A DNA stretch of 64,000 bases. Source: Ornithinibacillus halophilus (GTDB lineage: Bacteria > Bacillota > Bacilli > Bacillales > Amphibacillaceae). Below are positions 43,460-51,868 of this stretch, piece by piece. Within the stretch, counting starts at the first letter, position 1; each line of letters starts with the position of its first letter. The translations under genes were made by a program, and so were the position numbers. The notes below the pieces were generated by a model. The model ran no database searches and was not told the DNA's origin. It worked only from the letters and a program-made list of their open reading frames with translations. Location of the stretch: NCBI RefSeq assembly GCF_900129485.1, contig NZ_FQVW01000010.1:1-64000 (forward strand). The letters run 5' to 3'.

Positions 43460-43518
43460 GGTGCCTGTCACTCCCCGACTTTTGTCGATTCGACAATTTT
43501 CGGGAAGTGAAAGGCACC
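43460..43518. repeat. Full palindromic REP-like element (two 29-bp halves)
   Basis: GGTGCCTGTCACTCCCCG...TTTTGTCGA is followed after TT by CGACAATTTTCGGGAAGTGAAAGGCACC-type sequence, its inverted copy (read in two parts). It sits between the divergent ywbE and doxX genes. Each half equals one of the single elements at 15116, 56929, 59051 and 60791. Confidence 0.88.
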
Positions 43519-43679
43519 ATACATTCATAATTATGTCAAAAAGTCTTTACTGATTTGTGAACGAATGAACATTACACATTATATTAGTATTTATCATGCT
43601 ATAATTTCTACTGTGTCAATGTTGTTTATCATCATGTGAAACATTGAGCATTAAACTACATATAAGGAGTTGGAACATT

Positions 43680-44186
43680 ATGTTTATGAATTTTATTCGT
43701 TCTAATAAAATAGTTGCTGGTCTACTGGCACTATTAAGAATATATATCGGTTATCGATGGGTTACGGCAGGTTATGCCAAAATAAAAAGTGGAGGCTTTG
43801 ATGCTGGTGGATTTATCCAAATGGCATCAGAAAATTCAGCAGTTCCAGGTTGGTGGGCTGCTTTTCTAAAAGCAGTTGCTCTTCCTAATCAAGAGTTATT
43901 CTCCTTCATGGTAATGTGGGGGGAATTGTTGGTTGGTATTGCCCTAATCACAGGGATCTTCACAAACTTTGCTGCTTTAATGGGAGTAACGATGAATTTA
44001 TCTTTCTTATTCAGTGGATCAGGTATGTTGGACGCACAAATGGCAGTCGTTACAGTGTTTATAGTCATTGCTGGTAGAAACGCTGGAAGACTTGGATTAG
44101 ACCGTTGGGTTCTTCCAATGTTATCGAAAAAAATAAAACAAACCTTGCATAAAAAACCAAAAGAAAAACATGTGGCACTAGCTTAA
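43680..44186 (+). CDS. DoxX family membrane protein
   Basis: About 168 residues from the ATG at 43680 (ATAAGGAG upstream). Four membrane segments with 'LLRIYIGYRWVTAGYAKI' and 'FSFMVMWGELLVGIALITG', and the C-terminal 'GRLGLDRWVLP' of the DoxX/thiosulfate:quinone oxidoreductase DoxD-like family. It is paralogous to the protein encoded at 61888. Likely membrane redox partner; exact role unknown. Terminator directly after. Confidence 0.88.
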   Translation: MFMNFIRSNKIVAGLLALLRIYIGYRWVTAGYAKIKSGGFDAGGFIQMASENSAVPGWWAAFLKAVALPNQELFSFMVMWGELLVGIALITGIFTNFAALMGVTMNLSFLFSGSGMLDAQMAVVTVFIVIAGRNAGRLGLDRWVLPMLSKKIKQTLHKKPKEKHVALA

Positions 44187-44187
44187 A

Positions 44188-44227
44188 AGGTCAGCCTCCT
44201 ATCATAATGGAGGCTGACCTCTTTTTT
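44188..44227. terminator. Strong intrinsic terminator after doxX
   Basis: AGGTCAGCCTCC pairs with GGAGGCTGACCT around 9 nt, followed by CTTTTTT. It also closes the convergent 35-residue gene. Confidence 0.88.
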
Positions 44228-44333
44228 AATTATCCGTATTTCGTGCTGAAGACCTACCTTTATTTCGTCTTTGTTCATCTGGTCTTTTAGCTTTATTATT
44301 CTTTTTCTTTGGTGCATGTGAATCTTTTACCAT
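44226..44333 (-). CDS. Very small basic protein (35 aa), SASP-like composition
   Basis: ATG at 44333 with GGAGGGAAG upstream; 35 residues (MVKDSHAPKKKNNKAKRPDE...), about one third Lys/Arg, no hydrophobic stretch. Composition and size recall minor spore-core proteins such as SspO/SspP, without enough similarity to name it. It shares the terminator at 44188-44227 with doxX. Confidence 0.55.
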   Translation of the reverse strand: MVKDSHAPKKKNNKAKRPDEQRRNKGRSSARNTDN

Positions 44334-44497
44334 GTACTTCCCTCCAATGTTCAAAGTATGTTTAGTTTTATCGGATTTTAGTGGAAATATTCAAGCCTAA
44401 ATTCATGAACGAAATACCAATATATTACGAGCATTCCTATCTTAGTATTGGGAAAAGTACTAGCGACGACACATTTTTATATACTGGAGGATAAATA

Positions 44498-45115
44498 ATG
44501 AAAAAACTTCTATCCATTCTAATATTAATATTACTTGTAGCATGTCAAAGTAACGATACACAATCTGACTTGGAAGAAAGTAATAAAAGTGAGAAGGAGA
44601 GCCAGCTTGAAGTAGACAAAAACCTCTTAAATGTAGAAGTAACTTTACCACCTTCCATGTTTGAAGGTGATGATATTGATGAGGTAATTGCTAATGCAAA
44701 GGAAAAAGGGGTTAAGGAAGTCACCCAAAATGATGATGGCTCACTTACCTATAAAATGTCAAAAGCAACTCACCGAGAAGTATTGGATTCGGTGAAAGAC
44801 GAAATAAATGTAGCTCTTGATGAAATGGAGACAAGTGAGGACTATCCTTCTATAAAAGAAGTTAGTGCCAACAATTCCTTTACAGAGTTTACCGTCGAAG
44901 TGGAAAAGGAAGCATATGAAAACAGTTTAGATGGCTTTGCCTTATTTGGCCTTGGAATCTATGGAGGTTACTACCAAATTTTTAATGGTGTTGACCCAGA
45001 TGATTATAAGGTAACAATTTATACGATCGACCAAGAAACGCAAGAAGATATTGGTACACTTATCATTCCAGATGACTTAGAGGATCTTGAGAGCGAAACG
45101 GGGGATGAAGAATAA
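44498..45115 (+). CDS. Lipoprotein, unknown function
   Basis: A 205-residue lipoprotein with lipobox LVAC (Cys16) and GGAGG before the ATG. The mature domain opens with 'LLNVEVTLPPSMFEGDDIDEVIANAKEKG' (read in parts) and 'SLTYKMSKATHREVL'. I have seen this pattern in other Bacillaceae lipoproteins described only as hypothetical. It ends in an acidic tail. Single gene. Confidence 0.8.
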   Translation: MKKLLSILILILLVACQSNDTQSDLEESNKSEKESQLEVDKNLLNVEVTLPPSMFEGDDIDEVIANAKEKGVKEVTQNDDGSLTYKMSKATHREVLDSVKDEINVALDEMETSEDYPSIKEVSANNSFTEFTVEVEKEAYENSLDGFALFGLGIYGGYYQIFNGVDPDDYKVTIYTIDQETQEDIGTLIIPDDLEDLESETGDEE

Positions 45116-45130
45116 AGTTAAACTTTAATT

Positions 45131-45158
45131 AGTGGGGGTCTTTTTTCAGCCCCCACTT
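45131..45158 (+). terminator. Hairpin after lipoprotein gene, possible terminator
   Basis: AGTGGGGG pairs with CCCCCACT. The T-run lies in the loop rather than after the stem, so termination is less certain. Confidence 0.4.
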
Positions 45159-45265
45159 ACCCTCTTCTCTAAATCTTCTCGTTTAAGGTATTACTGCTCG
45201 TTAGGCCCTATTTTTAACACCTTCAAAAATGAGTTCATTCAGGATAAAAAATAATTATTTTTTTA

Positions 45266-45293
45266 TTGACAGTGCAAACTTCTCCTATATAAT
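45266..45293 (+). promoter_or_regulatory. Sigma-A promoter of the glycine-riboswitch transcript
   Basis: TTGACA at 45266-45271 and TATAAT at 45288-45293 with 16-nt spacing, both perfect. Transcription would begin near 45300, about 55 nt before the riboswitch. Confidence 0.85.
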
Positions 45294-45354
45294 TGATACA
45301 TGTAAAATGAATTAAGAAACGAATTATGATAACGGAATACACTAATACTAGCGG

Positions 45355-45535
45355 AAGACTGCTGTGGGAGAGAACGTACTTCACGTCACCGAAGGGGCAA
45401 ATCGTAACCGATGAATCTCTCAGGTAAAAAGACTACAGCAGGACGCTTCTCTGGAGAGCGCTTCATCCACCCAAGGGGTACACCTTCTACTTATAGGTAA
45501 AACTCTCAGGTACAAGGACAGAGACATTTACTTAG
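45355..45535 (+). ncRNA. Tandem glycine riboswitch
   Basis: Two consecutive glycine aptamers. The first (about 45363-45445) has GGGAGAGAACG, CACCGAAGGGGCAA and GAATCTCTCAGGTAAAA. The second (about 45446-45530) has CTCTGGAGAGCG, CACCCAAGGGGTA and AACTCTCAGGTACAAGGAC. The junction and linker lengths fit the cooperative tandem class. No terminator lies between the second aptamer and the gene, so control is probably of translation through the AGGGGGGG ribosome site at 45540. It regulates the TRIC-family gene that follows. Confidence 0.95.
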
Positions 45536-45554
45536 TTATTAGGGGGGGACGTAT

Positions 45555-46184
45555 ATGGTTTGGGATGTATTAAATATGATTGGAACTATTGCCTTTGCAG
45601 TGAGTGGAGCAATTGTGGCCTTGGAAGTAAAATACGATATTGTTGGTGCCTATGTTTTAGGCTTAATTACCGCATTCGGTGGAGGAGCAATTCGAAATCT
45701 TTTTACTGGTATACCAATTATTGAACTATGGCAACAAACAACACTATTTATCATTGCTATTATCACCATAAGTATTGTCTTTTTATTACCTAGTCATTCA
45801 GTATATGTATTACAAAAATGGAGTATTTTTGACTCGATCGGTCTATCGGCATTTGCCGTTCAAGGGGCAATGTATGCCCATTCTGTCGACTTACCCCTCT
45901 TTGCCGTTATGTTTTCTGCTGCCATCACTGGAGCAGGTGGAGGAATTATTCGCGATGTATTGGCTCAAAAAAAGCCTATCGTCTTGCGTCAAGATGTTTA
46001 TTTGTTATGGGCACTTTTTGCTGGTTTTATTATAGGAATGGGCTGGTTAACAGAGTCATATCACTTCTATCTACTGTTTGCTATAACTTTAACCCTACGA
46101 GGAATTTCACACCGATACGGATGGAGTTTACCAACTAGAACTATTCAAGAACCTTCTAAAAAACGTATACGTAATGTAGCATAA
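45555..46184 (+). CDS. TRIC/UPF0126 family membrane protein, putative glycine transporter
   Basis: A 209-residue protein with seven membrane segments arranged as two UPF0126 repeats. Each carries the G-G-G-x-x-R motif ('AFGGGAIRNLFTG' near 45, 'GAGGGIIRDVLA' near 130). The family was named for intracellular cation channels, but bacterial members under glycine riboswitches are best explained as glycine transporters. The upstream tandem aptamer supports that here. Monocistronic, with a terminator. Confidence 0.9.
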   Translation: MVWDVLNMIGTIAFAVSGAIVALEVKYDIVGAYVLGLITAFGGGAIRNLFTGIPIIELWQQTTLFIIAIITISIVFLLPSHSVYVLQKWSIFDSIGLSAFAVQGAMYAHSVDLPLFAVMFSAAITGAGGGIIRDVLAQKKPIVLRQDVYLLWALFAGFIIGMGWLTESYHFYLLFAITLTLRGISHRYGWSLPTRTIQEPSKKRIRNVA

Positions 46185-46215
46185 TGGGCAGCCCTCAGAC
46201 TGCCCATTTTTATTT
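46184..46215 (+). terminator. Intrinsic terminator
   Basis: ATGGGCAG pairs with CTGCCCAT, then TTTTATTTT. It overlaps the end of the convergent LysM gene. Confidence 0.85.
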
Positions 46216-46704
46216 TGTATTAGGAATAATGATTTGATACCCAGGATAAACAACATCCGGTGATAAGCCGGGGCGGTTCTGATTTGCCATAAGTAATGTT
46301 GAGGTTGATACCCCAAAGCGCTCGGCAATTTGGAAAAAAGCATCACCTGGTTCAACCGAGTAAATCTGGGCTGGAATTTGAAGCACCTGATTGTAAAAAA
46401 TGACGTTTGGATTCTCAATCTGTGGATTCAGTTCCAAAATCTTCTCAACGGTCGTTGAATAACGCTCAGCAATTTGATATAGTGCTTCTCCAATATCAAC
46501 AATATGATTTACTTGTTTTTTCCCAGGTGTCGTTACAACTAATACTTGACCAGGAAAAATTTGATACAGATCCATTATGGGAGGATATACCGCATTTGCT
46601 TCTACTAATAGTGGAACAGTTCCACCAATGTTGGAAGCTATATTAAATAATGTATCACCAGGTTTCACGGTATAAATAAACGATTTCCCGTCTACAATTG
46701 GCAT
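46210..46704 (-). CDS. Small three-LysM protein
   Basis: About 164 residues from the ATG at 46704 (TAGGAGTG upstream). No signal peptide; three LysM domains fill the protein at about 8-55, 65-110 and 114-163 ('YTVKPGDTLFNIA', 'HIVDIGEALYQIA', 'YSVEPGDAFFQIA'). LysM-only proteins without a signal are usual for spore coat or cortex assembly factors (SafA, YaaH and YhdN-like types), where mother-cell expression makes export unnecessary. That role is inference. Confidence 0.82.
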   Translation of the reverse strand: MPIVDGKSFIYTVKPGDTLFNIASNIGGTVPLLVEANAVYPPIMDLYQIFPGQVLVVTTPGKKQVNHIVDIGEALYQIAERYSTTVEKILELNPQIENPNVIFYNQVLQIPAQIYSVEPGDAFFQIAERFGVSTSTLLMANQNRPGLSPDVVYPGYQIIIPNTK

Positions 46705-46810
46705 TGAAAAATCACTCCTACATTCTTTTAATCTCATCCTATTCATCTGCCTATGGATGGGTGAGATACAAAATGTAAGAGTAAAATTATGAATCTAACT
46801 ATTCTCCGTA

Positions 46811-47221
46811 CTATAATGTGCTTTTAACTATTTCAATTAAATTATCAACGATTTCTTCAGATACGTCCCTTCCTTGCCCTTGAAAGAAGATTTTATCTTG
46901 ATTAATACGAATAATTGAACTTGGATAATGTCCTTTTTGAACAAGATGCAACCCCAATATAGAATCATCTGCAGGTGTTTTTTGTTCTATTACAAGTCCA
47001 TTTAATTGGTGTAAGAAGTTCATTATTTTCTCAATAGAATCTGGATCACTAATATTAATTGTTTGAGCCTGTCCTATTCCAACAACCTCAATGTAATCGA
47101 TTTTAGAGGTATCTAATAAATCATTACTAATAACTAGCTTGTCTTCTTCACCTATATTAAATAAAAATATAGGTGTTATTATTCCTAAGACAAGGACAAT
47201 CGTTAGTATTTTTTTATTCAT
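46811..47221 (-). CDS. Exported or membrane-anchored hypothetical protein
   Basis: About 136 residues from the ATG at 47221 (GAGGTGA upstream). One N-terminal hydrophobic segment (4-22) without a lipobox, then a small soluble domain ('IDYIEVVGIGQAQTINISD', 'GLHLVQKGHYPSSIIRI') that looks like a beta-rich extracytoplasmic module. No family recognised. It lies just downstream of the hemAT remnant's neighbourhood on the same strand but has its own site. Confidence 0.65.
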   Translation of the reverse strand: MNKKILTIVLVLGIITPIFLFNIGEEDKLVISNDLLDTSKIDYIEVVGIGQAQTINISDPDSIEKIMNFLHQLNGLVIEQKTPADDSILGLHLVQKGHYPSSIIRINQDKIFFQGQGRDVSEEIVDNLIEIVKSTL

Positions 47222-47276
47222 CAATAAATCACCTCGATTTATCAAGCCCTTACTACAATACTAACATAATATTCAA

Positions 47277-47305
47277 AAAAAACGGCAACCGAAATTTTGG
47301 TTACC
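47277..47305 (-). terminator. Intrinsic terminator of hemAT
   Basis: GGTAACC pairs with GGTTGCC (one G-U) and is followed by GTTTTTTT on the minus strand. Confidence 0.7.
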
Positions 47306-47324
47306 ATTTAATCATGAACAACTA

Positions 47325-48622
47325 TTAATAGTGCTGCATTCTTGAATTTAGTGTCACTGCAGAATCTGAAACATTAGAAGCTGTTTCTGTAATGGCTTCT
47401 ACACTAGTGAAAATGTTTTCTAAGCCACTCTCTATATCGATCATCGTTTCTTTTGTTTGCTTTAAAGAATTTAGAATTTCATCAAAGCTTGTTTCCATGC
47501 TGCTTAAATCTTGTTCACTTTTTTCAATTAAATCAGTCGTATTTTTAACCTCTTCGGCATTTTTCAAGACTTGATCATTGGTATTTCCGATAATACTTGA
47601 AATATTTTCTACTGACTTCTTCGTTTCATTTGCTAGTTTTCGAACCTCATCTGCAACAACTGCAAAGCCTTTTCCTGATTCTCCTGCTCTCGCTGCTTCA
47701 ATGGCAGCATTTAATGCAAGTAAGTTCGTCTGTTCTGCAATCGTCTGTACAATCGTTATCACTTCTCTGATTTCACTAGAGTATGACGTTAATACATTCA
47801 TGTTCTGTGAAATGCTGAAACAGCTCTGCTTCACTGTATCCAACATCATTCGTAACTGCTCTAACTGTTTACTTCCTTCATCAGCTAATTCCTCCGTCTC
47901 CAACATACTTTTCGTTCCTACTTTAGATTCAGAGGAAATCACTTCCGTTTGTGACCTTATTTCTTCGATGGAAGCTGTTGTCTCTTGTGTTATCGCTGCT
48001 AAATCATTCGCTGTATCCCCAATATGGGATTTGATTTCATTACGAATTTCCTGTTCCTTTTCCTTTTCCACTCTTTTGGTTTCTTCTTCAAAAGCTTGTA
48101 TTACTAATTGAATTTCTAAACTAATAATCTTTGTAACTGTATCAATGGCTTTCATTAAAAACTTGTTATCCTCAATTTCATTAAATAAAAGATGGTTAAT
48201 ATCGGTTTGAATACTTTGGAAGGAATTAATGTACCATTTGGAGGGAAGTTTAATTTTCACGTGTCTTCTAGCGATGAATAATCGTTTCCTTACATATTCT
48301 TCGTCAATTGTTCCTTCAAACATCTCAATTAGATGTCTTCTCAAAGTTTTTGACAATCTTTCCAAAGAACTATTCTTTTCAATGATTTCTTTTAGGGAAG
48401 ATTCCTGTAAGATCCGATCATAGAAGTTATTAACAATTTTTTCTGAGTTCTTCTCGATTAAAGGTTTTAATTCAATAGTTTTAATTCAATAGATACTTGT
48501 AAATGTTCTTTTGAAAAATTCATTAACTCAAGCTGTTTACTCAAGTCTTTATCAAAATTTACAGCTAACACGACCTTGTGAGAACTTACATCATAAATTT
48601 TTTTAGATTTCTTTCTTAGCAT
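47325..48622 (-). pseudogene. hemAT: HemAT heme aerotaxis transducer, frameshifted by a 14-bp duplication
   Basis: The start at 48622 reads MLRKKSKKIYD... for 51 codons to a TAA at 48469. The rest ([19 protein letters not shown]... to 47325) continues in another frame. Removing one copy of the exact 14-bp tandem duplication at 48464-48491 restores a single frame of about 427 residues, close to B. subtilis HemAT (432). The restored protein has a globin sensor (about 30-175, with proximal-His candidate in 'ARRHVKIKL') and a cytoplasmic MCP signalling domain (hairpin '[20 protein letters not shown]'). The C-terminal open frame alone could still be made from a TTG at 48365, without the heme domain. 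Gene inactive, phase-variable or misread. Confidence 0.9.
48464..48491. repeat. Exact 14-bp tandem duplication inside hemAT
   Basis: GTTTTAATTCAATA occurs twice in direct succession (48464-48477 and 48478-48491). The extra 14 bp shift the frame by two. Confidence 0.95.
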
Positions 48623-48778
48623 CATTATCCCCCTAGTCAATCTATAACACTATTTTACTAATTAACTATGGGGAATACGGTCATAATAATGACAAATAAA
48701 GTAAAAATATGTAAATTCTTTGTAAATCAGACATTTCGCTTTCTACTTAACTTTACCAAATGAATAGCAGATAATAAT

Positions 48779-48818
48779 AAGGGTCCATTCTCTCAATTGA
48801 TGTTGAGAATGAACCCTT
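48779..48818 (-). terminator. Hairpin after DUF418 gene
   Basis: GGGTCCATTCTC pairs (one mismatch or G-U) with GAGAATGAACCC, followed by TTATTATTAT on the minus strand. Confidence 0.55.
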
Positions 48819-48832
48819 TTTCTTAGATACAA

Positions 48833-50071
48833 CTATAATGATTGATGCAACGTGTCCGAATTAGCAATCTCTTGTTTCTTCATGGGCTGAATCTTTAAAT
48901 AAGTGAGCGTTCTCCAAATCCATTCAAAAGGTCCAAAACGAAAACGTTTCATCCACAGTGTACTAAAAACTATTTGACCTGCAAAAATGACAACGCAAAT
49001 GAGAGTCCCCATCGCTAAACTAACCTCTCCGTAATATCCAAACCCTACAAATATTGTTAGAGAAATGACAGTTTGCATTAAATAGTTTGTTAGTGCCATT
49101 TGACCAGTATAGGCAAGTGGACGCAACATTCTTTGCCATTTTCCATTATGAAGAAAAACAGTCAAGGCTGAAATATAAAACAAACATAATGGGATGCTAC
49201 TTACACTCGTTAATACTTCCGTAACATATGTTTGTTTTACACCCCAGTTTAAAATATCTAAAACAAATAATGCTAATAGAACTACAAATGGTAGACTAAT
49301 TAAAAATGTAATTAAGCGAACTTTTTTAAATAGCGCTAAATGCTCGGTTATATTTTGGAAAATACCAGCTTTCCCTGCAGCTAACCCAATGAGAAACATA
49401 GCAAAGATGGGAATCATTGCAGGAACAAGGTTCAGTAAGATGAGTGGTAATTCTGTTCCAAGTCGGTATGTAAGCCATTCCCCATACCCAGCTTGTTGAT
49501 AGACGGATACGTACTCTGAAATAATCCCTGCTATAGATGGAGATGAAGCTTCTATTTCCGTTAAAATTTCACTCGGTATTAATAGCATTAGACCAATAAA
49601 GGCATTATACACAACGATAAAACTGATGGCCCATATTAGCATCGTTTTAATTTTCCTTTGATAGAAAAATAGTAAAAATAACCCTGCAAGTGCATATGTA
49701 TGGAGAATGTCCCCAAACCAAAGAGAAATTAAATGGATCACCCCAAATAATAGTAATGCCAATGCTCTTCTAACGAATAAACCATTTGCACCAATTCCTT
49801 TTTGCTTTGCACGGCTTATGAAGATATAAAACCCTAGACCAAATAAAAAGGAAAACATCGTAAAGAACTTCATATCAACAAATACGGTGAAGAAAGCATC
49901 AACCCAATAATCCAATCCAGTATATTCCATCTTGAATCCATGAATGACTTTCATAAACTCAGGGGAATGGAATGATGGCATATTCACTAAAAATATCCCA
50001 AACAACGCAAAGCCTCTAATAATATCAATGGTTCGTATTCGTTCATTGCCAGTAACTGATAAACTATTCAT
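48833..50071 (-). CDS. DUF418 family membrane protein
   Basis: A 412-residue polytopic protein with about 10-11 helices. The N-terminal 'RIRTIDIIRGFALFGIFLVNM' (read in parts) is the DUF418/YeiB signature, and the C-terminal half has 'LRPLAYTGQMALTNYLMQT' and 'FGPFEWIWRTLTYLK', the conserved end of DUF418. The family is related to acyltransferase-3-like membrane proteins; substrate and reaction are unknown. Single gene with its own terminator. Confidence 0.88.
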   Translation of the reverse strand: MNSLSVTGNERIRTIDIIRGFALFGIFLVNMPSFHSPEFMKVIHGFKMEYTGLDYWVDAFFTVFVDMKFFTMFSFLFGLGFYIFISRAKQKGIGANGLFVRRALALLLFGVIHLISLWFGDILHTYALAGLFLLFFYQRKIKTMLIWAISFIVVYNAFIGLMLLIPSEILTEIEASSPSIAGIISEYVSVYQQAGYGEWLTYRLGTELPLILLNLVPAMIPIFAMFLIGLAAGKAGIFQNITEHLALFKKVRLITFLISLPFVVLLALFVLDILNWGVKQTYVTEVLTSVSSIPLCLFYISALTVFLHNGKWQRMLRPLAYTGQMALTNYLMQTVISLTIFVGFGYYGEVSLAMGTLICVVIFAGQIVFSTLWMKRFRFGPFEWIWRTLTYLKIQPMKKQEIANSDTLHQSL

Positions 50072-50280
50072 AGCATCCTCCTTTAATGTGTAGTTAACTA
50101 TACGAATGCAATCTTTAAAAGTTTCAAAGTCTATTATTTAATTTTCAAATAAGAAAAGCTTAGTGCTATAGAAAATGTTCCTCCTAATGCTCCCGTCTCG
50201 TAAAGGGTCATACATATACTGGACTTATTTCGTGGATAGAAGCAACATCATAATGGAATGATAAATCCGAGGTGATCGTT

Positions 50281-50955
50281 ATGAAAAAGTGGGTAACCGT
50301 TATCCTAATAAGTTTTTATTTTTTATTTCCTATTACAGTACATGGAGAAGAAAATCAAGCCGTTGCTCAAGATTTTGATATCGACTTGTCCGGTTATGAA
50401 TTACATACAATTGGTACATTTAATCAACCAGGTGGAAAAATAACACCACGTTCTCAGTTGTTTTTCCATATTCTTGAGCGCAAGCAGGAGTGGTTAGATG
50501 AGCCACGTTTTTACACAAAAGACAAGAAAGGTTACGTGCATCTTTGGAAAAAGGATGGGACAAATGTTCTTTATCATGTAACGAAAAAACCAACTGGTAT
50601 GTGGGAGATTATTGATATTAAAAGAAAGAAAATAGACAGAATACCTGTATCAAAAACACATTTGAAAGAAATCTTGATTGAACAATTAGTAGACCCAATT
50701 AGTAAAGCAATTGAAGAACACTACGAACCGAAACTTTGGTACAGGGGGCTAGAAAAGATTACAGCAATCAAAAAAGTGGAGACGGACAATGTGTTTTACG
50801 TGACGGTACAGGTCCAAACGTTTGAAGGGGCACACAATCCTCCATATGGTGAAGAAACAATAACCTTCAGAATCAAAGGAGACGAGATAAGTGTTACTGA
50901 GTATAAGCATAGGGATATACCTGAGGAGGAATGGTCTAAATTAAAGTTACGCTAA
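50281..50955 (+). CDS. Exported DUF3888-like protein
   Basis: About 224 residues from the ATG at 50281 (GAGGTGATCGTT upstream). A signal peptide at 1-21 ends VHGEE. The C-terminal half ('LKEILIEQLVDPISKAIEEHYEP', read in parts, to 'VQVQTFEGAHNPPYGEETITFRI') matches DUF3888, a secreted domain of unknown function in Bacillus. The N-terminal half has no match I can name. Confidence 0.78.
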   Translation: MKKWVTVILISFYFLFPITVHGEENQAVAQDFDIDLSGYELHTIGTFNQPGGKITPRSQLFFHILERKQEWLDEPRFYTKDKKGYVHLWKKDGTNVLYHVTKKPTGMWEIIDIKRKKIDRIPVSKTHLKEILIEQLVDPISKAIEEHYEPKLWYRGLEKITAIKKVETDNVFYVTVQVQTFEGAHNPPYGEETITFRIKGDEISVTEYKHRDIPEEEWSKLKLR

Positions 50956-50985
50956 AGAGAGGTCGGGGTATTAGATGAATCGTAG

Positions 50986-51092
50986 TTCCGTTATTTGCCC
51001 TAAAAAATAGATGAAACGGTTGGAGTCGGTCCCTGGTTCCGTTATTTAAGCAAATAGGCTAGAAATATAGGTTAAATTGGAGAATAACGGAA
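50986..51092. repeat. Cluster of TTCCGTTATT words (two direct, one inverted)
   Basis: TTCCGTTATT at 50986-50995 and 51037-51046, and the inverse AATAACGGAA at 51083-51092, within non-coding DNA. Another copy lies at 9556. A GTTCC/GGAACC context flanks each. A 9-bp hairpin (AGGATCCAC/GTGGATCCT) follows at 51146-51170. Confidence 0.6.
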
Positions 51093-51195
51093 TCAGGAAC
51101 CGTGAACATATGAAAATTAGGTATATTTGTTAATATAACGGAAAGAGGATCCACCATTGAAGTGGATCCTGCGTTACAGAGGTAATATTGAATTA

Positions 51196-51609
51196 CTAGT
51201 TTGCTAGTTTCCCAATATTCTCTATTTCTGTTACCTCATTCTCGTCGACTGCTCCGTTCAAAATTTTTTGCACGTCTATTAATGTGTCTTGAAGGCTTAC
51301 TGATTGCCCTGATTTTTGGGTAAACGGTTCAGCTACAGAAAAAGGCTGTGTTAAATATGCCTCGAGTCTTTCGCCTCTTTTATAGGTTTGTAATTCTGGT
51401 TTTGGGATTCTTTCAATTCCTCTAACATTTACTAATGATCGGAGTTCTCGGTAGCGACGAAGTATTTTTAGGGCTTTTTGTTGAATGATAAAATGCTCTT
51501 GGTCTAGGTGGGCTCCCTCAAGAACAGATGATGTTGAACTAAGAGGATTAACAGCTGGGAAACGGTGTCTTGCTACAAGATCAGCATCGAATTGCCATAA
51601 AGTTTCTAA
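51196..51609 (-). pseudogene. C-terminal remnant of a rotary ATPase catalytic subunit (F1 beta-like)
   Basis: About 137 open codons with no start, preceded by an in-frame stop at 51610. They read 'LWQFDADLVARHRFPAVNPL', 'SSTSSVLEG', 'ILRRYRELRSLV', 'KRGERLEAYLTQPFSVAEPF' and 'SVSLQDTLIDVQKILNG'. These are the standard C-terminal motifs of ATP synthase beta (YPAVDPLxSTSR, RAR-RIQ-FLSQPF-VAE-FTG, L-DTI--F--IL-G). The nucleotide-binding domain is absent and no other ATPase gene is present. The ARHRFPA wording leans toward an A/V-type or alternative F-type relative. It is a decayed fragment. Confidence 0.82.
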
Positions 51610-51650
51610 TTACTGACAATTACAACAGTTTTTTACTTTTTAGGGGACTG

Positions 51651-51706
51651 TAAGGGACAGTTCATCATCTTCTTCTATGTAGTATGGAGAAGTGAACTGT
51701 CCCTTA
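51651..51706. repeat. Perfect 14-bp inverted repeat
   Basis: TAAGGGACAGTTCA (51651-51664) and TGAACTGTCCCTTA (51693-51706) around 28 nt. It sits between the broken end of the ATPase remnant and a SASP-like gene, and may double as that gene's terminator. Confidence 0.85.
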
Positions 51707-51709
51707 GAT

Positions 51710-51868
51710 TCACTTATTCTGTTGCTTCTTTTTTTCTCTTGCAGCTCGTTTTCTTGCTTTTTTGCTCTGAGTAAATTCTACTCCAAATTCTGTGTCAGCT
51801 GCGTTATTCGTTAATTCTGATGCTTGTGGCTGTTGACTCTGATTTTTCTTCTTTCGTTTCTTAGCCAT
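51710..51868 (-). CDS. Small basic protein (52 aa), gamma-type SASP-like
   Basis: ATG at 51868 behind AAGGAGAG; 52 residues beginning MAKKRKKKNQSQQPQASE, with a central 'NNAADTEFGVEFTQ' and a Lys/Arg end. The 'TEFGVEF' block recalls the F-G-T-E-F-A repeats of gamma-type small acid-soluble spore proteins (SspE), which serve as amino-acid stores. The protein is much shorter than SspE, so the assignment is tentative. Confidence 0.6.
   Translation of the reverse strand: MAKKRKKKNQSQQPQASELTNNAADTEFGVEFTQSKKARKRAAREKKKQQNK

Noticed and set aside
47578-48111. Plus-strand 177-codon frame inside the hemAT region
   Set aside because: Ser/Phe/Val-rich antisense translation of the MCP domain; typical shadow of a coiled-coil gene.
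51196-51609. Remnant as FliI/type III secretion ATPase
   Set aside because: The C-terminal block (TQPFSVAEPFT, VSLQDTLIDVQKILNG) is specific to ATP synthase beta-type subunits, not to FliI.
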